Assembly (NCBI GenBank): GCA_964398315.1
Contig: CAYNMV010000016.1
Coordinates: forward strand, 1 to 64,000
DNA length: 64,000 nucleotides
Source of the DNA: JADLCB01 sp964398315
Lineage (GTDB): Bacteria; Planctomycetota; Phycisphaerae; Tepidisphaerales; Tepidisphaeraceae
Direction: 5' to 3'
This document shows positions 9,618 through 18,035 of the stretch, piece after piece. Each line of letters begins with the position of its first letter. Positions within the stretch are counted from its first letter, which is position 1. The notes under the pieces were generated by a model. That model did no database searches. It was given only the letters and a program-made list of their open reading frames with translations, and was not told the origin of the DNA. Position numbers and translations under genes: made by a program.

Positions 9618-9740
9618 TCTTGGCTGGCCCCCTCTCTTCTCCAAACCCGCCACTTTAGCCAAACGGCCTCATCCTGCCGGCCGCCTGCGAAAAAGGTGCA
9701 TCAAAATTGCCCCGTTTTCCCCTCCTGCACAAGGTAAACT

Positions 9741-9750
9741 ATACCAGTAT
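9741..9750. promoter_or_regulatory. Operator-like site ATACCAGTAT
   Basis: Near-palindrome (8 of 10 bases symmetric) 131 bases before the regulator start. It matches the perfect palindrome at 9829-9838 in 9 of 10 positions, so it is a candidate upstream site for the GntR/LacI-type regulator. Confidence 0.4.
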
Positions 9751-9828
9751 CTAACCGGCATCTCATTTTGTCACCATATTGCACCGAACATCTGCGAAAC
9801 CTCATTTTTGGGGGCATCAATGCGTCAT

Positions 9829-9838
9829 ATACCGGTAT
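9829..9838. promoter_or_regulatory. Palindromic operator-like site ATACCGGTAT
   Basis: A perfect 10-base palindrome, 43 bases before the regulator's ATG and just upstream of the candidate -35 box. The same ACC(A/G)GT core recurs at 9743 and 9853. The placement suits autorepression by the downstream regulator. Confidence 0.5.
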
Positions 9839-9843
9839 TTTTT

Positions 9844-9871
9844 TTGACTTTACCAGTCTGTGCGATATCGT
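9844..9871 (+). promoter_or_regulatory. Candidate promoter of the GntR-type regulator gene
   Basis: TTGACT (9844-9849), a 16-base spacer, then TATCGT (9866-9871). The spacer contains a third ACCAGT core (9853-9858), so a bound repressor would block RNA polymerase. Transcription would start about 9878, making the mRNA nearly leaderless; no ribosome binding site is visible before the ATG at 9881. Confidence 0.45.
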
Positions 9872-9880
9872 TAACTGCAT

Positions 9881-11011
9881 ATGGATGCCACGCTGGAACG
9901 AGTTGATGGCGCACCGGTATACGAAGCCTTGGCCGAGGCCATTCGGCGGGCCATTCGGCGTGGTGAATACCAGCCCGGCGACCTCATCGGCACCGAGCAT
10001 GGCATGGCCCGCAAGAAGAACATCAGCCGCATGACGGTGCGCCGCGCCAGTCAGGTGCTGATCACCGAGGGCCTGGTCGAGCGCCGCCCGGGCAAAGGGC
10101 TGTATGTCCGGGCCGATGCTGAAAGCCACCGCAGCACTGCGGTGCGCTCCCGGCCAGGACAGATCCAGGTCATCAGCGGCAACCTTGAGTGGGAGCCGTC
10201 GGTCCAGATCTCGCGCGGTGTCCAGACTGTGGCCAAGGGCCAGGGATTGCAGGTCCAGCTTTACGACGCCCAGGGCGATGAGAAGCTCGACCTGAAAATG
10301 ATCCGTGACCTGCCCCACAGCCAGGCCCGCGGCGCGGTGCTCATCTCCCTGCACAGCCATTCATTCAACGAAGCCGTTTTCGCCCTCAAGGAACGCAATT
10401 TCCCCTTTGTGCTGGTGGATCAGCGCCTGCACGACATTGATGTTCCTTCCGTGGTGGCCGACAGCTACAGCGGCGGCTATCAGGCCGGGCAGATGCTGCT
10501 GGCCCAGGGGCATCGACGCATCGCCTTCATCGGCGACCTGATCGCCATGACCGTGCGCGACCGCCTGGCCGGCCTGCGCGATGCGATCAACGATGCCGGC
10601 ATCGCCTATGACCGCTCGCTGGTGGTGGACCTGGTCAGTGGGACTGATCGCCTGGGTGACTGGTCCGGTGCCATCGATGAAGCCGCCCAGCAGCTTATGA
10701 CTCGCGCGCCACGCCCCACCGCTGTGTTCTGCAGTTGTGATGGCGTGGCCAAATTGCTGTATCGCTCGCTGGCGGCCATGAACCTTTCAGTTCCCCAGGA
10801 CGTAAGCATTGTTGGGTTCGATGATGACCCGATTGCCGAATGGCTTTCGCCGGCCCTGACCACCGTGCGTCAACCCTTCCACGACATGGGCCAGGCCGCC
10901 ATCGAGCTTCTGTGTGAGTGCATTGCAAATCCGACCGCGCCGGTACAGCACCGGGTACTTCCGGTCGAACTCATCCAACGTGAATCGGTGGCCCCGGCCC
11001 CGGTTGATTAA
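9881..11011 (+). CDS. GntR-type regulator with LacI-like sensor domain
   Basis: 376 residues. Residues about 10-78 are a GntR winged helix (PVYEALAEAIRRAIRRGEYQPGDLI, then MTVRRASQVLITEGLVERRPGKGLYV). Residues about 90-370 are a LacI/periplasmic-binding-like sugar sensor (FVLVDQ, GHRRIAFIGD, VFCSCDGVAKLLYRSL, SIVGFDDDPIAEWLSPALTTVRQP). This arrangement is that of AraR-like repressors, which release DNA on binding a sugar. It precedes a pseudopilin gene, a GH5 glycosidase gene and PEP-CTERM genes on the same strand, so a polysaccharide-derived sugar is a plausible effector. Operator-like repeats in its own promoter suggest autoregulation. Confidence 0.9.
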   Translation: MDATLERVDGAPVYEALAEAIRRAIRRGEYQPGDLIGTEHGMARKKNISRMTVRRASQVLITEGLVERRPGKGLYVRADAESHRSTAVRSRPGQIQVISGNLEWEPSVQISRGVQTVAKGQGLQVQLYDAQGDEKLDLKMIRDLPHSQARGAVLISLHSHSFNEAVFALKERNFPFVLVDQRLHDIDVPSVVADSYSGGYQAGQMLLAQGHRRIAFIGDLIAMTVRDRLAGLRDAINDAGIAYDRSLVVDLVSGTDRLGDWSGAIDEAAQQLMTRAPRPTAVFCSCDGVAKLLYRSLAAMNLSVPQDVSIVGFDDDPIAEWLSPALTTVRQPFHDMGQAAIELLCECIANPTAPVQHRVLPVELIQRESVAPAPVD

Positions 11012-11073
11012 AGGAGTGCAGGCTGGTGCCCAGGCGGGCAATCGGCCGAAATCCGCTGGCGTAGGAGTTCCAT

Positions 11074-11832
11074 ATGACCTCTCACTCATCTCCCCGCGCT
11101 CTCCGCGCCTTTACCCTGGTCGAGCTGCTGGTCGTCATCGGCATCATTGCCCTTCTGATCTCGATGCTGCTGCCGGCCCTCAACCGGGCACGCGAATCGG
11201 CCATGAGCGTCAGTTGTGCCAGTAACATGCGGCAGATCGGCACCATGTTTGCCAATTACGTGGCCGACAATGGCTACCTGCCGCCGCTCAACTCCCAGTA
11301 CCCCTACAACCAGTCAGCCTTAAACGACAAGCCGTATGCGATGTACCACGCCCTGGGGCCTTACATGGGCCACCCGGAGTGGGCGACAACCTGGACGATC
11401 GTGGGCGGCAAGCCGCGACCGTTCGATTTTGGCTCCATCAAATCCCTCTACGCCCAGTCTCTTTTTGTCTGCCCCACTTATCGCCTGATGGTCACGCTGC
11501 CCGAGGCGTTTAAGGGTGGATATGTTGAATCGACCTTCCTCGTGCCGCCCTATGGCTGGGGCAATGGCAAGGACACGGTCTGGTCCAAGCCGCGCCGTCC
11601 CTCCCAGATCCGCAACCCCGCTACCCGCATCCATGTGGTTGAATCGGCCAAGGACTGGCACGTCAGCGACCCGCGGACCGACTGGCAGGACCGCCAGCTC
11701 GACACCGCCCGCCATAACAAAGGCAGTAATTATCTGTTCGCCGATGGGCACGTGGCCTGGTTCTCGTCCAGGGAAGTCATTGACCGGTTTTCGGCCATGA
11801 CCACGAGCAACCGCGATTACGTGCTGCCCTGA
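11074..11832 (+). CDS. Pseudopilin-like protein with H-X9-DG motif
   Basis: 252 residues with a type II secretion/pilin leader: a short basic start, then FTLVELLVVIGIIALLISMLLPALN (hydrophobic helix at about 13-35). The residue before the cleavage-site Phe is Ala rather than the usual Gly. The body ends with RHNKGSNYLFADGH, in which nine residues separate His and Asp-Gly, the H-X9-DG pattern of planctomycete pseudopilin-like proteins. Such proteins are expected to be cleaved by a prepilin peptidase and assembled or anchored in the inner membrane; their individual roles are unknown. GGAG lies upstream of the ATG. It lies 62 bases after the regulator gene and 51 before the GH5 gene. Confidence 0.85.
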   Translation: MTSHSSPRALRAFTLVELLVVIGIIALLISMLLPALNRARESAMSVSCASNMRQIGTMFANYVADNGYLPPLNSQYPYNQSALNDKPYAMYHALGPYMGHPEWATTWTIVGGKPRPFDFGSIKSLYAQSLFVCPTYRLMVTLPEAFKGGYVESTFLVPPYGWGNGKDTVWSKPRRPSQIRNPATRIHVVESAKDWHVSDPRTDWQDRQLDTARHNKGSNYLFADGHVAWFSSREVIDRFSAMTTSNRDYVLP

Positions 11833-11883
11833 TGAGTGTCACCGGAGAGTTAAGCACCGACGTTTCGCCTGAGGAATATCTTC

Positions 11884-13545
11884 ATGACCGCAACCCGCAC
11901 CGCCCTTGCACTCCTGCTCACCTTCCTCTTCTGCCTGGCCGCCCGGGCTGAGGAATCCACCCCGTCGCTGCTGAGCAACGGCGACTTCGAGCAGGCCGTC
12001 GATGGCTGGCCCAAGGACTGGCCGCGGCCGGATGGTGTCAGCTATGAGGAGGAAGATGGCAATCACTTCCTGCGCCTGCACGCCCGGCCGGAGAAGATGC
12101 TGACCGTCTACCGTGTGGTGCACGTCAAGCCTGAGCACAAGGCATATGCCTTTTCGTTCCGCGCCCGTGCTATCGAGCTGAAACCGGGCAAGGCCAACTG
12201 GCACGATGGTCGCATCATCCTCGACTTCAAGGATGCCGACGGCAAGAAGATGAAAGGCGGCCCCGGCCACCCCAACTTCAAGGGAACCACCAAGAACGGC
12301 TGGACTGAGCGGCGGATCGAGTTCCTCGTTCCCGAAGGCGCCCAGACCCTCGAGATCATGCCCGCGATGTTCCAGGTCGCCAGCGGCACCCTCGATCTGG
12401 ATGACCTGAAGCTGGAGGCCATCGATCCCCAGCCCGTCATCGAAGCGAAAGAAGCGGCGGCGGCCAAGAAAGCCGAAGAGATCGCCCGCAGGGCCGCCCA
12501 GGTCAAGCCACAGGTTGAGCCGGCCGATCCCAGCAAGCTCCCGCCCATGCTGCACGTTGAGGGCAACCAGCTCAAAGATGCCAACGGCAACACCGTCTGG
12601 CTTCAGGGCGTGGCCATCCCGAGCATGGAATGGTCCGCTGGCGGTGAGAACATCCTCAAGAGCGTGCAGGTGGCCATCGATGACTGGAATGCCAACGTCA
12701 TCCGCCTGCCGATCCGCGAGCACTTCTACAACGGCACCGGCCCATGGCAGAACGATGGGGGTGCGCGCTATCGCCAGCTCATCGACGATGTCATCAATCT
12801 TGCCGGCGGCCAGGGTGTGTATGTCATCATCGACCTGCACCGCTACCGCGCCCCGCGCCAGGAGGATGCCGATTTCTGGCGGCAGTTTGCCGAGAAGTAC
12901 AAGAACCACCCCGCCGTCATTTTCGAGCTGCTCAACGAGCCACACGATGTGAGCTGGGAGGTCTGGAAGAACGGCGGCCCGGTCTCCGACCAGAAGAAAG
13001 TCGAGGCCAACAGGAAGTCCGATGCCCCGCTTGCCGAGAACGATGAGCGCCTGGTTGCGTTCCACTCGGTTGGCATGCAGGGCCTGCTCGATGCGGTGCG
13101 TGAAACCGGCGCCCAGAACGTAGTCGTGGTTGGCGGACTGGACTGGGGGTATGACCTGTCGGGTGTTCTCAAGGGATATGCCCTGGATGACCGCGGCGGC
13201 AACGGCATCATCTACTCCAGCCATGTCTACCCCTGGAAGAGCGACTGGAAGGGCAAGTTCCTGGATGTCGCCGCCAAGCACCCGGTCTTCATCGGCGAGT
13301 GCGGCGCCCCGCAGGAGCGCCTGCACTTCATCCCCGAAAGCCGCCACGAGGACCCTTCCACCTGGGTGCCCGACTTCCTGGGCGTGATCCAGAAGTACAA
13401 GCTGCACTGGACCGCCTGGAGCTTCCACCCCAAGGCCAGCCCCGTGCTGCTGGAAGACTGGACCTATACCCCCAATTCCTACTGGGGCCAGCCCGCCCAG
13501 CGCGCCCTCAAGGGCGAGCAATTTGAAACCACGAGAATGCGCTGA
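11884..13545 (+). CDS. Secreted glycoside hydrolase family 5 enzyme with N-terminal binding-type domain
   Basis: 553 residues. A signal peptide (1-22, ending ARA) is followed by a beta-sandwich domain (about 27-180, SNGDFEQAVDGWPKDWPRP) like carbohydrate-binding modules, then an Ala/Lys-rich linker (about 187-215), and a GH5 (cellulase-like) barrel from about 218. In the barrel, the start strand reads GNTVWLQGVAIPS, the acid/base is Glu352 in LLNEPH, and the nucleophile is Glu472 in VFIGECG. GH5 enzymes cleave beta-1,4-glucans, mannans and related glycans with retention; the substrate cannot be read from the sequence. There is no PEP-CTERM tail. A PEP-CTERM gene follows after 35 bases, probably in the same transcript. 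Confidence 0.92.
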   Translation: MTATRTALALLLTFLFCLAARAEESTPSLLSNGDFEQAVDGWPKDWPRPDGVSYEEEDGNHFLRLHARPEKMLTVYRVVHVKPEHKAYAFSFRARAIELKPGKANWHDGRIILDFKDADGKKMKGGPGHPNFKGTTKNGWTERRIEFLVPEGAQTLEIMPAMFQVASGTLDLDDLKLEAIDPQPVIEAKEAAAAKKAEEIARRAAQVKPQVEPADPSKLPPMLHVEGNQLKDANGNTVWLQGVAIPSMEWSAGGENILKSVQVAIDDWNANVIRLPIREHFYNGTGPWQNDGGARYRQLIDDVINLAGGQGVYVIIDLHRYRAPRQEDADFWRQFAEKYKNHPAVIFELLNEPHDVSWEVWKNGGPVSDQKKVEANRKSDAPLAENDERLVAFHSVGMQGLLDAVRETGAQNVVVVGGLDWGYDLSGVLKGYALDDRGGNGIIYSSHVYPWKSDWKGKFLDVAAKHPVFIGECGAPQERLHFIPESRHEDPSTWVPDFLGVIQKYKLHWTAWSFHPKASPVLLEDWTYTPNSYWGQPAQRALKGEQFETTRMR

Positions 13546-13580
13546 TTCTCATTTCCCATTTCCCGAGAGGAGAGACGACC

Positions 13581-14279
13581 ATGTCAGTCAAGGTTCTATC
13601 CACAGCGTTCGGTATCGCGGCATCCGCATTCGCCGTCAACATGGCGCAGGCGGCGGTTATCGTCCAGTTCGACAGTTCCAGTGAGATCCATCCCTTTCGG
13701 CCGGCAGTGCTGGATGGAAAGACCTCGCTCAGCGGAAGCTTTGTTGATCCCGACTTCAATGATGGCACTTCATTCACACTCACCCTGTCTAATCCCGTTA
13801 AAAGTGTGAATGTCAGTACGCCGTCCAGCCCTGATTTCAGTTCGGCCTCCGCCAGTTTCTTTGGAGCGGAAGGAACAGGATTTGGCGTCGGTGATACTGG
13901 GCTTGGCCGTTTTACCACTGGCGAAGCGTTCACGCTCACCACGACACACGCCATGACGATCAACTCGTTCGTGTTCCATGAGTGGAATGGGGATGAATAT
14001 CTCCATATCAGCTGGGTCCAGGGTGGTGTTGCCAAATCCAATGTCTTCTCGATGGCTGATGGCACCGGCACCCCACCAGCCAATATAACAGTGGCCCTGT
14101 CGGGCATTCAGGTTGACGCCAATACCGATATCGTCATCACGAACGTCAGCCCCTCGGGCGCCAATTCATCAGGGCGTCTGCGCATCAGGAAGATGGAAGT
14201 GGCACTCGTCCCCGAGCCCGCTGCACTGAGCTTCCTGGGCCTTGGTGGACTGGCTCTGCTGCGTCGCCGGCGAGCCTGA
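13581..14279 (+). CDS. PEP-CTERM sorted protein, function unknown
   Basis: 232 residues. The signal peptide covers residues 1-24 (ending MAQAA). The body is beta-rich and Ser/Thr/Gly-rich without a recognisable catalytic motif. The tail is LVPEPAALSFLGLGGLALLRRRRA. A strong GAGAGGAGAG ribosome binding site precedes the ATG. It is the first of three PEP-CTERM genes in a row (spacings 37 and 40 bases) behind the GH5 gene. A binding role at the cell surface or in the matrix is plausible, but nothing in the sequence proves it. Confidence 0.88.
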   Translation: MSVKVLSTAFGIAASAFAVNMAQAAVIVQFDSSSEIHPFRPAVLDGKTSLSGSFVDPDFNDGTSFTLTLSNPVKSVNVSTPSSPDFSSASASFFGAEGTGFGVGDTGLGRFTTGEAFTLTTTHAMTINSFVFHEWNGDEYLHISWVQGGVAKSNVFSMADGTGTPPANITVALSGIQVDANTDIVITNVSPSGANSSGRLRIRKMEVALVPEPAALSFLGLGGLALLRRRRA

Positions 14280-14316
14280 CTCACCCTGGTCAACTCGTTT
14301 GAGGAGGGATCAACCA

Positions 14317-15087
14317 ATGAACGTCACAAAATCCATCACCCTTGGGGCAGCGATCACCGTGGGATTGTTCTCAACGGTGCAATCCCACGCTGCCGTGTTG
14401 ACCGGCAGCTACACCGAGATCCCCGCGGTCAGCGGCTCGGCGAATTATTCGGGTTTCGTCAACTTCGCCGATGAAGGTGTGCTGGACTGGGTGCTGTGGG
14501 AGTACGACACAAAGTCCGCTGTGCCCGGCACACCCACTTCGTCAAAGGAAGGTGCTGATTACATCAGTGATGCCTTTGCCATTGGTGGCAACGACAAGCT
14601 CCGCGGCGCCAAGGGCATCGACCTTGAGATCAGCATCACGCCCGGCGCGGTCGCGGGCGAAGGCCGCGCCAGCGCCGGTGCCATCCTCAACCAGTCCCTG
14701 AAGGCTGAGGGGGCCGGTGTCGGGCTGACGATCACTGTACCCACAACCGATCAGTACATCGCGCGGATCTACGTGGGCGGGTTCCGTACCGACGAAAGTC
14801 CGCTCATCGCGACCCTGCCCGGTGCCGACCCAGTGCAATTTACCCCCTCGTTCACGGCTGGCGAGAACGGTTTCAAGGATGCAGGCATCCTCGAACTGTC
14901 TTTCCAGGCCGATGCCGTGGATGGCATCAGCAACGTGCTCGAGGTGAGGTTCACGCTCAAGCCAACCGATGACAGCAGTTCGCACGTCCTGATCCAGGGC
15001 GCTACGCTCGTGCCCGAGCCGACCACGCTCGGCCTGCTGGGTTTTGTCGGGCTGGGCCTGCTTCGCCGCAGACGGCTTGGCGGTTGA
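14317..15087 (+). CDS. PEP-CTERM sorted protein, function unknown
   Basis: 256 residues, with the ATG at 14317 chosen because GAGGAGGG stands seven bases upstream. The signal peptide runs to about residue 25 (STVQSHAA). The body (SGFVNFADEGVLDWVLWEYD, then a jelly-roll-like run of strands) looks like a lectin-type or laminin-G-type beta-sandwich, but no family could be named. The end is LVPEPTTLGLLGFVGLGLLRRRRLGG. It lies in a same-strand run with the PEP-CTERM genes on either side. Confidence 0.88.
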   Translation: MNVTKSITLGAAITVGLFSTVQSHAAVLTGSYTEIPAVSGSANYSGFVNFADEGVLDWVLWEYDTKSAVPGTPTSSKEGADYISDAFAIGGNDKLRGAKGIDLEISITPGAVAGEGRASAGAILNQSLKAEGAGVGLTITVPTTDQYIARIYVGGFRTDESPLIATLPGADPVQFTPSFTAGENGFKDAGILELSFQADAVDGISNVLEVRFTLKPTDDSSSHVLIQGATLVPEPTTLGLLGFVGLGLLRRRRLGG

Positions 15088-15127
15088 TACAGGAATCAGT
15101 GACACCCATTTCTCGAGGGAGACACGC

Positions 15128-16039
15128 ATGTCTGGAATGATCAAATCAAAGCACGCAGTCCTGACAGCGGCCGTCGCACTTCTTGGCGCAGCCACCTTCG
15201 CGCCGGCGGCCACCTATATCGGACCTGCCAGCGGAGCAGACTGGAACGTTCCGGAATACTGGGACACGGGCATCGTGCCCGGGGCCGGCGAAACGGCGAC
15301 GTTCACGTTCAACACAACCTTCACCAGCTTCGACGGCGCAACGATCGGCGTCATAAATTCGACGGGCTTCAATATCACGTTTTCCGCGAGCCACACGCTC
15401 ACGTTCGACAATGGGCCGGACACGCCTGCCCTTCAGAGCGCACGGCTGACCTTCACATCGGGAACGAGTCCGACCTTCCTGTTTGATGATACCCTGGTCA
15501 TCCAGGCCTCAAGCGAGATGACAACCCGTGATGGGACGATCCGCGGCGGGACACTGGTTGTGAACAACACGGACTGGGGCTGGGTCACAGGTAGTGGACT
15601 GGCCCTCGAGATCGACAAGCTCGACATGTCGGGCAGCACCAGAACCCTGCGGGCCGGGTCGGGAACGCACGCCTTCCCTGATCTGGCCGGTGTGATCGTG
15701 GATCTCGGAAGCAAGGTAAAGCTGGTCGCGGATTGGCCAAACGAAGCGACGTTTACCGGCTTGAATGGCAGCCATCTCCGCCTGGACAGCTCGTATGCGC
15801 TGTTCGGCAATGTGCCCACCGGCGGGGAGAATCTCGAGCTGGCATCCTGGACAGTTGGCTCGACCGTGCTGGGGCCGGGCACGTATGACATCAACTCGGA
15901 CCCGATCGGCGATGCCGATTTCGCGACCATTTTCTCGGGATCGGGCAGCGTGATGAGTATCACGGTGGTTCCCGAGCCGGGGTCGGTTTCCCTGCTGGCG
16001 CTGGGCGGGCTGCTTCTGACGCGTCGCCGCATGGATTGA
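15128..16039 (+). CDS. PEP-CTERM sorted protein with beta-solenoid-like body
   Basis: 303 residues from the ATG at 15128 (GAGGGAG upstream). The signal peptide ends near residue 24 (FAPAA). The body opens with GPASGADWNVPEYWDTGIVPGAGETATF and continues with short Gly/Asn-punctuated strands, as in autotransporter-like or G8-like beta-solenoid proteins of planctomycetes. The tail reads VVPEPGSVSLLALGGLLLTRRR. A GC-rich hairpin at 16053-16082 separates it from the next pseudopilin gene. Confidence 0.87.
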   Translation: MSGMIKSKHAVLTAAVALLGAATFAPAATYIGPASGADWNVPEYWDTGIVPGAGETATFTFNTTFTSFDGATIGVINSTGFNITFSASHTLTFDNGPDTPALQSARLTFTSGTSPTFLFDDTLVIQASSEMTTRDGTIRGGTLVVNNTDWGWVTGSGLALEIDKLDMSGSTRTLRAGSGTHAFPDLAGVIVDLGSKVKLVADWPNEATFTGLNGSHLRLDSSYALFGNVPTGGENLELASWTVGSTVLGPGTYDINSDPIGDADFATIFSGSGSVMSITVVPEPGSVSLLALGGLLLTRRRMD

Positions 16040-16052
16040 GGACCAAAGATCG

Positions 16053-16082
16053 CCCCCGCCCCGGCACGCGCCGGGGCGGGGG
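16053..16082 (+). terminator. GC-rich hairpin between a PEP-CTERM gene and a pseudopilin gene
   Basis: Arms 16053-16065 and 16070-16082 (cccccgccccggc and its exact complement) enclose the loop ACGC: a 13-bp all-GC stem 14 bases after the stop codon. GAT and ATC flank the stem and could extend it. There is no T-run. It may terminate, stabilise the upstream mRNA end, or lower expression of the pseudopilin gene that follows. Confidence 0.55.
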
Positions 16083-16125
16083 ATCAGACAACATCGACAC
16101 ATCCCCTTTCTACCGGAGCCAGGCC

Positions 16126-16941
16126 ATGTCCACGATTGCCTACCGCCGGGGTTTCACGCTCGTTGAGTTGCTCGTGGTGATCGGGATCATCGCCCTGCTT
16201 ATCGCGATCCTTCTGCCGGCACTGAACAAAGCGCGCCAGTCGGCCCAGACGCTGACGTGCCTGTCCAACCTGCGTCAGCAGGGGATAGGCATCCTCATGT
16301 ATGCGCAGGAACACAACAACCTGATGCCGGCTGGGACTTGGAGTAACTGGACCACCAGCCCCAGTGACATCGCAGCCTGGTTCACGCTGATCAACCCCTA
16401 CCTGGGCGGCGAGGGAAACACGATCAACACGACAGGAGTGAACACGACTCCGGACCATACACTGAGCAAGGCCTTCCTCTGCCCCAGTGCGACGATCCCC
16501 GCCGGGGCGTGGCATTATTCGTCCAACCCGATCGTGATGGGGCAGAAGGAGGAGTTCCTGATCAATGACGGAAACGGAAGCATCCCGCATCTGAAACTGT
16601 CCCAGTTGCGGCCATCATCGCGGATCCTGATGGTGCTGGACGGCGTCCAGGACCCTGCCAACGGCAACACGCGTGCGGTGGCATTCATGGTCGACTCGGG
16701 CATGCCGTTTTGGGCACGGTTCGGCAAAGGTGGCATCAGCAACAACCAGCGCTACCGCGTCACCGAGCTGGGGCTGAATTATGACGGGTCGGGCATCCCG
16801 CCCCGCGGCACGATCCGCTGGCGGCATGGCAAGAACAATTCGGTCAATGCCGTCTTCGCGGATGGTCACGCCGAAAATATCCGGCACGGCGAACTGACCA
16901 ACAACAGTTTCTTCCCGGACAACTGGCGGTCAAAACCCTAG
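16126..16941 (+). CDS. Pseudopilin-like protein with C-terminal DGH motif
   Basis: 271 residues, ATG at 16126 after CGGAG. The classic leader RRG/FTLVELLVVIGIIALLIAIL has the expected Gly before the cleavage site. The body (NLRQQGIGILMYAQEHNNLMPAG, TLINPYLGGEGNT) and the end (RWRHGKNNSVNAVFADGHAENI) match planctomycete H-X9-DG-type pseudopilins, here with eleven residues between His and Asp. It is closely paralogous to the product at 18036-18833, with almost identical DNA over the leader. It lies between two PEP-CTERM genes on the same strand. Confidence 0.87.
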   Translation: MSTIAYRRGFTLVELLVVIGIIALLIAILLPALNKARQSAQTLTCLSNLRQQGIGILMYAQEHNNLMPAGTWSNWTTSPSDIAAWFTLINPYLGGEGNTINTTGVNTTPDHTLSKAFLCPSATIPAGAWHYSSNPIVMGQKEEFLINDGNGSIPHLKLSQLRPSSRILMVLDGVQDPANGNTRAVAFMVDSGMPFWARFGKGGISNNQRYRVTELGLNYDGSGIPPRGTIRWRHGKNNSVNAVFADGHAENIRHGELTNNSFFPDNWRSKP

Positions 16942-17035
16942 CCCGTGTCGCTGGGCAAGGGCCGCTCTCACGCGGATCGATCGCAATTGGACACTCCGCC
17001 GCATCGCGGCTGAAGCTGAAAGGAGAGAGGAAAAC

Positions 17036-17851
17036 ATGAATCCATTCAAATACCCGCTGCTGTGCGCAGCCGTGGGACTGGCGGTGGCGCTTGGCACGGC
17101 GACCGCCAGCGAGGCGGCTGTGTTGCTGAACTTCACCAGCACCAGCCATTTCACAGGTGATGTCCCCGAAGCCAAGATCAGCCCGGGCCAGCAGGTGGGA
17201 GGCATCTCTGGATCGCACTGGAACAAGATCAGCAGTGCCGACACCGCATCCCTCGACATCATTGATCACACCGGAGCGGTGCTCAACGGCGTGAGCGTCG
17301 ATCTCGGCGTTGCCGGCAGCGCATCGACCGTAATCGACTATAGTGTCGCACCGTCCTCGTTCAGTAACCTCGGTACTGCCTGGAAGACAGGCGTTTTTTC
17401 CGGCAATGCCCAGTCGGGCATGTTCACCAGCAGCCGGGATGACCAGAAGGTGGGTGTGCGCCTGTCCGGTCTGCCCGCGGGAACCTACACGGTTTATGTG
17501 ACGAGTCTGAACACCAACAGCACTTCGACCAATCGCTACAACATCTATGCAGGTGCGGTTGATTCGGCCAGCACCAACAGCGATTACAGCGGATTTTCCT
17601 TCGAATTTCTCGATTTTTTCGATCCCAACACCCCGAAAATCATCGATGCGTGGGTGGAAAACATCAACTATGTCGCGCTGACCGTGACCCTTGGCGAGGA
17701 CGAGGATCTGGTTGTGGTGTCGGATGGCCTTACCAGTGGTGAAGACCGTGGCTTCCTCAACACCGTGGAGGTTGTTCTGGTGCCCGAACCGGCATCTCTC
17801 GGCCTGCTGGGATTGGGCGGGTTGGTATTGCTGCGCCGGCGGCGCGGATAA
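17036..17851 (+). CDS. PEP-CTERM sorted protein, function unknown
   Basis: 271 residues. AAAGGAGAGAGG precedes the ATG. The signal peptide ends near residue 28 (ATASEAA). The body is beta-rich; the stretch VGVRLSGLPAGTYTVYVTSLNTNS resembles the Fn3-like or lectin-like folds of secreted planctomycete proteins. The tail is LVPEPASLGLLGLGGLVLLRRRRG. It sits between the two paralogous pseudopilin genes, so pseudopilin and PEP-CTERM genes alternate here. Confidence 0.87.
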   Translation: MNPFKYPLLCAAVGLAVALGTATASEAAVLLNFTSTSHFTGDVPEAKISPGQQVGGISGSHWNKISSADTASLDIIDHTGAVLNGVSVDLGVAGSASTVIDYSVAPSSFSNLGTAWKTGVFSGNAQSGMFTSSRDDQKVGVRLSGLPAGTYTVYVTSLNTNSTSTNRYNIYAGAVDSASTNSDYSGFSFEFLDFFDPNTPKIIDAWVENINYVALTVTLGEDEDLVVVSDGLTSGEDRGFLNTVEVVLVPEPASLGLLGLGGLVLLRRRRG

Positions 17852-17860
17852 ATGAGCGGC

Positions 17861-17883
17861 GTGGTCCACCAGGGCGGACCACA
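17861..17883 (+). terminator. Small hairpin after the PEP-CTERM stop
   Basis: GTGGTCC (17861-17867) pairs with GGACCAC (17877-17883) across a nine-base loop, ten bases after the stop codon. It lies just before a larger stem and is probably part of the same intergenic structure. Confidence 0.4.
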
Positions 17884-17902
17884 CAGATGAGGCGGCCTGT
17901 TG

Positions 17903-17954
17903 CGTGGCACGGGTTTTCAATTCCATGTCGTACGGGTTGCACACCCGTGCCACG
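17903..17954. repeat. Long-loop inverted repeat with an alternative inner pairing
   Basis: CGTGGCACGGGT (17903-17914) pairs perfectly with ACCCGTGCCACG (17943-17954) over a 28-base loop. The loop holds a second ACGGGT (17932-17937) that can pair with the same ACCCGT, so two structures exclude each other. The wording resembles dispersed intergenic repeats of planctomycete genomes, or an attenuator between the PEP-CTERM gene and the next pseudopilin gene. Confidence 0.5.
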
Positions 17955-18035
17955 ATGACACGCTTCCAGCCTTGGGGCCCGGTTCGCTGGGACGCCCCCC
18001 CAAGGCGGCCTGTACCCCTTTGATGCGGAGTCACC

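Noticed and set aside
9618..9737. Continuation of the membrane protein after the N-gap
   Set aside because: The frame through the Ns is arbitrary, and the residues after it are not hydrophobic and do not fit the family.
11839..13521. Long open frame (560 codons) on the - strand opposite the GH5 gene
   Set aside because: Its composition is that of a complement of a GC-rich gene, there is no ribosome binding site, and the + strand product has full GH5 motifs and a signal peptide.
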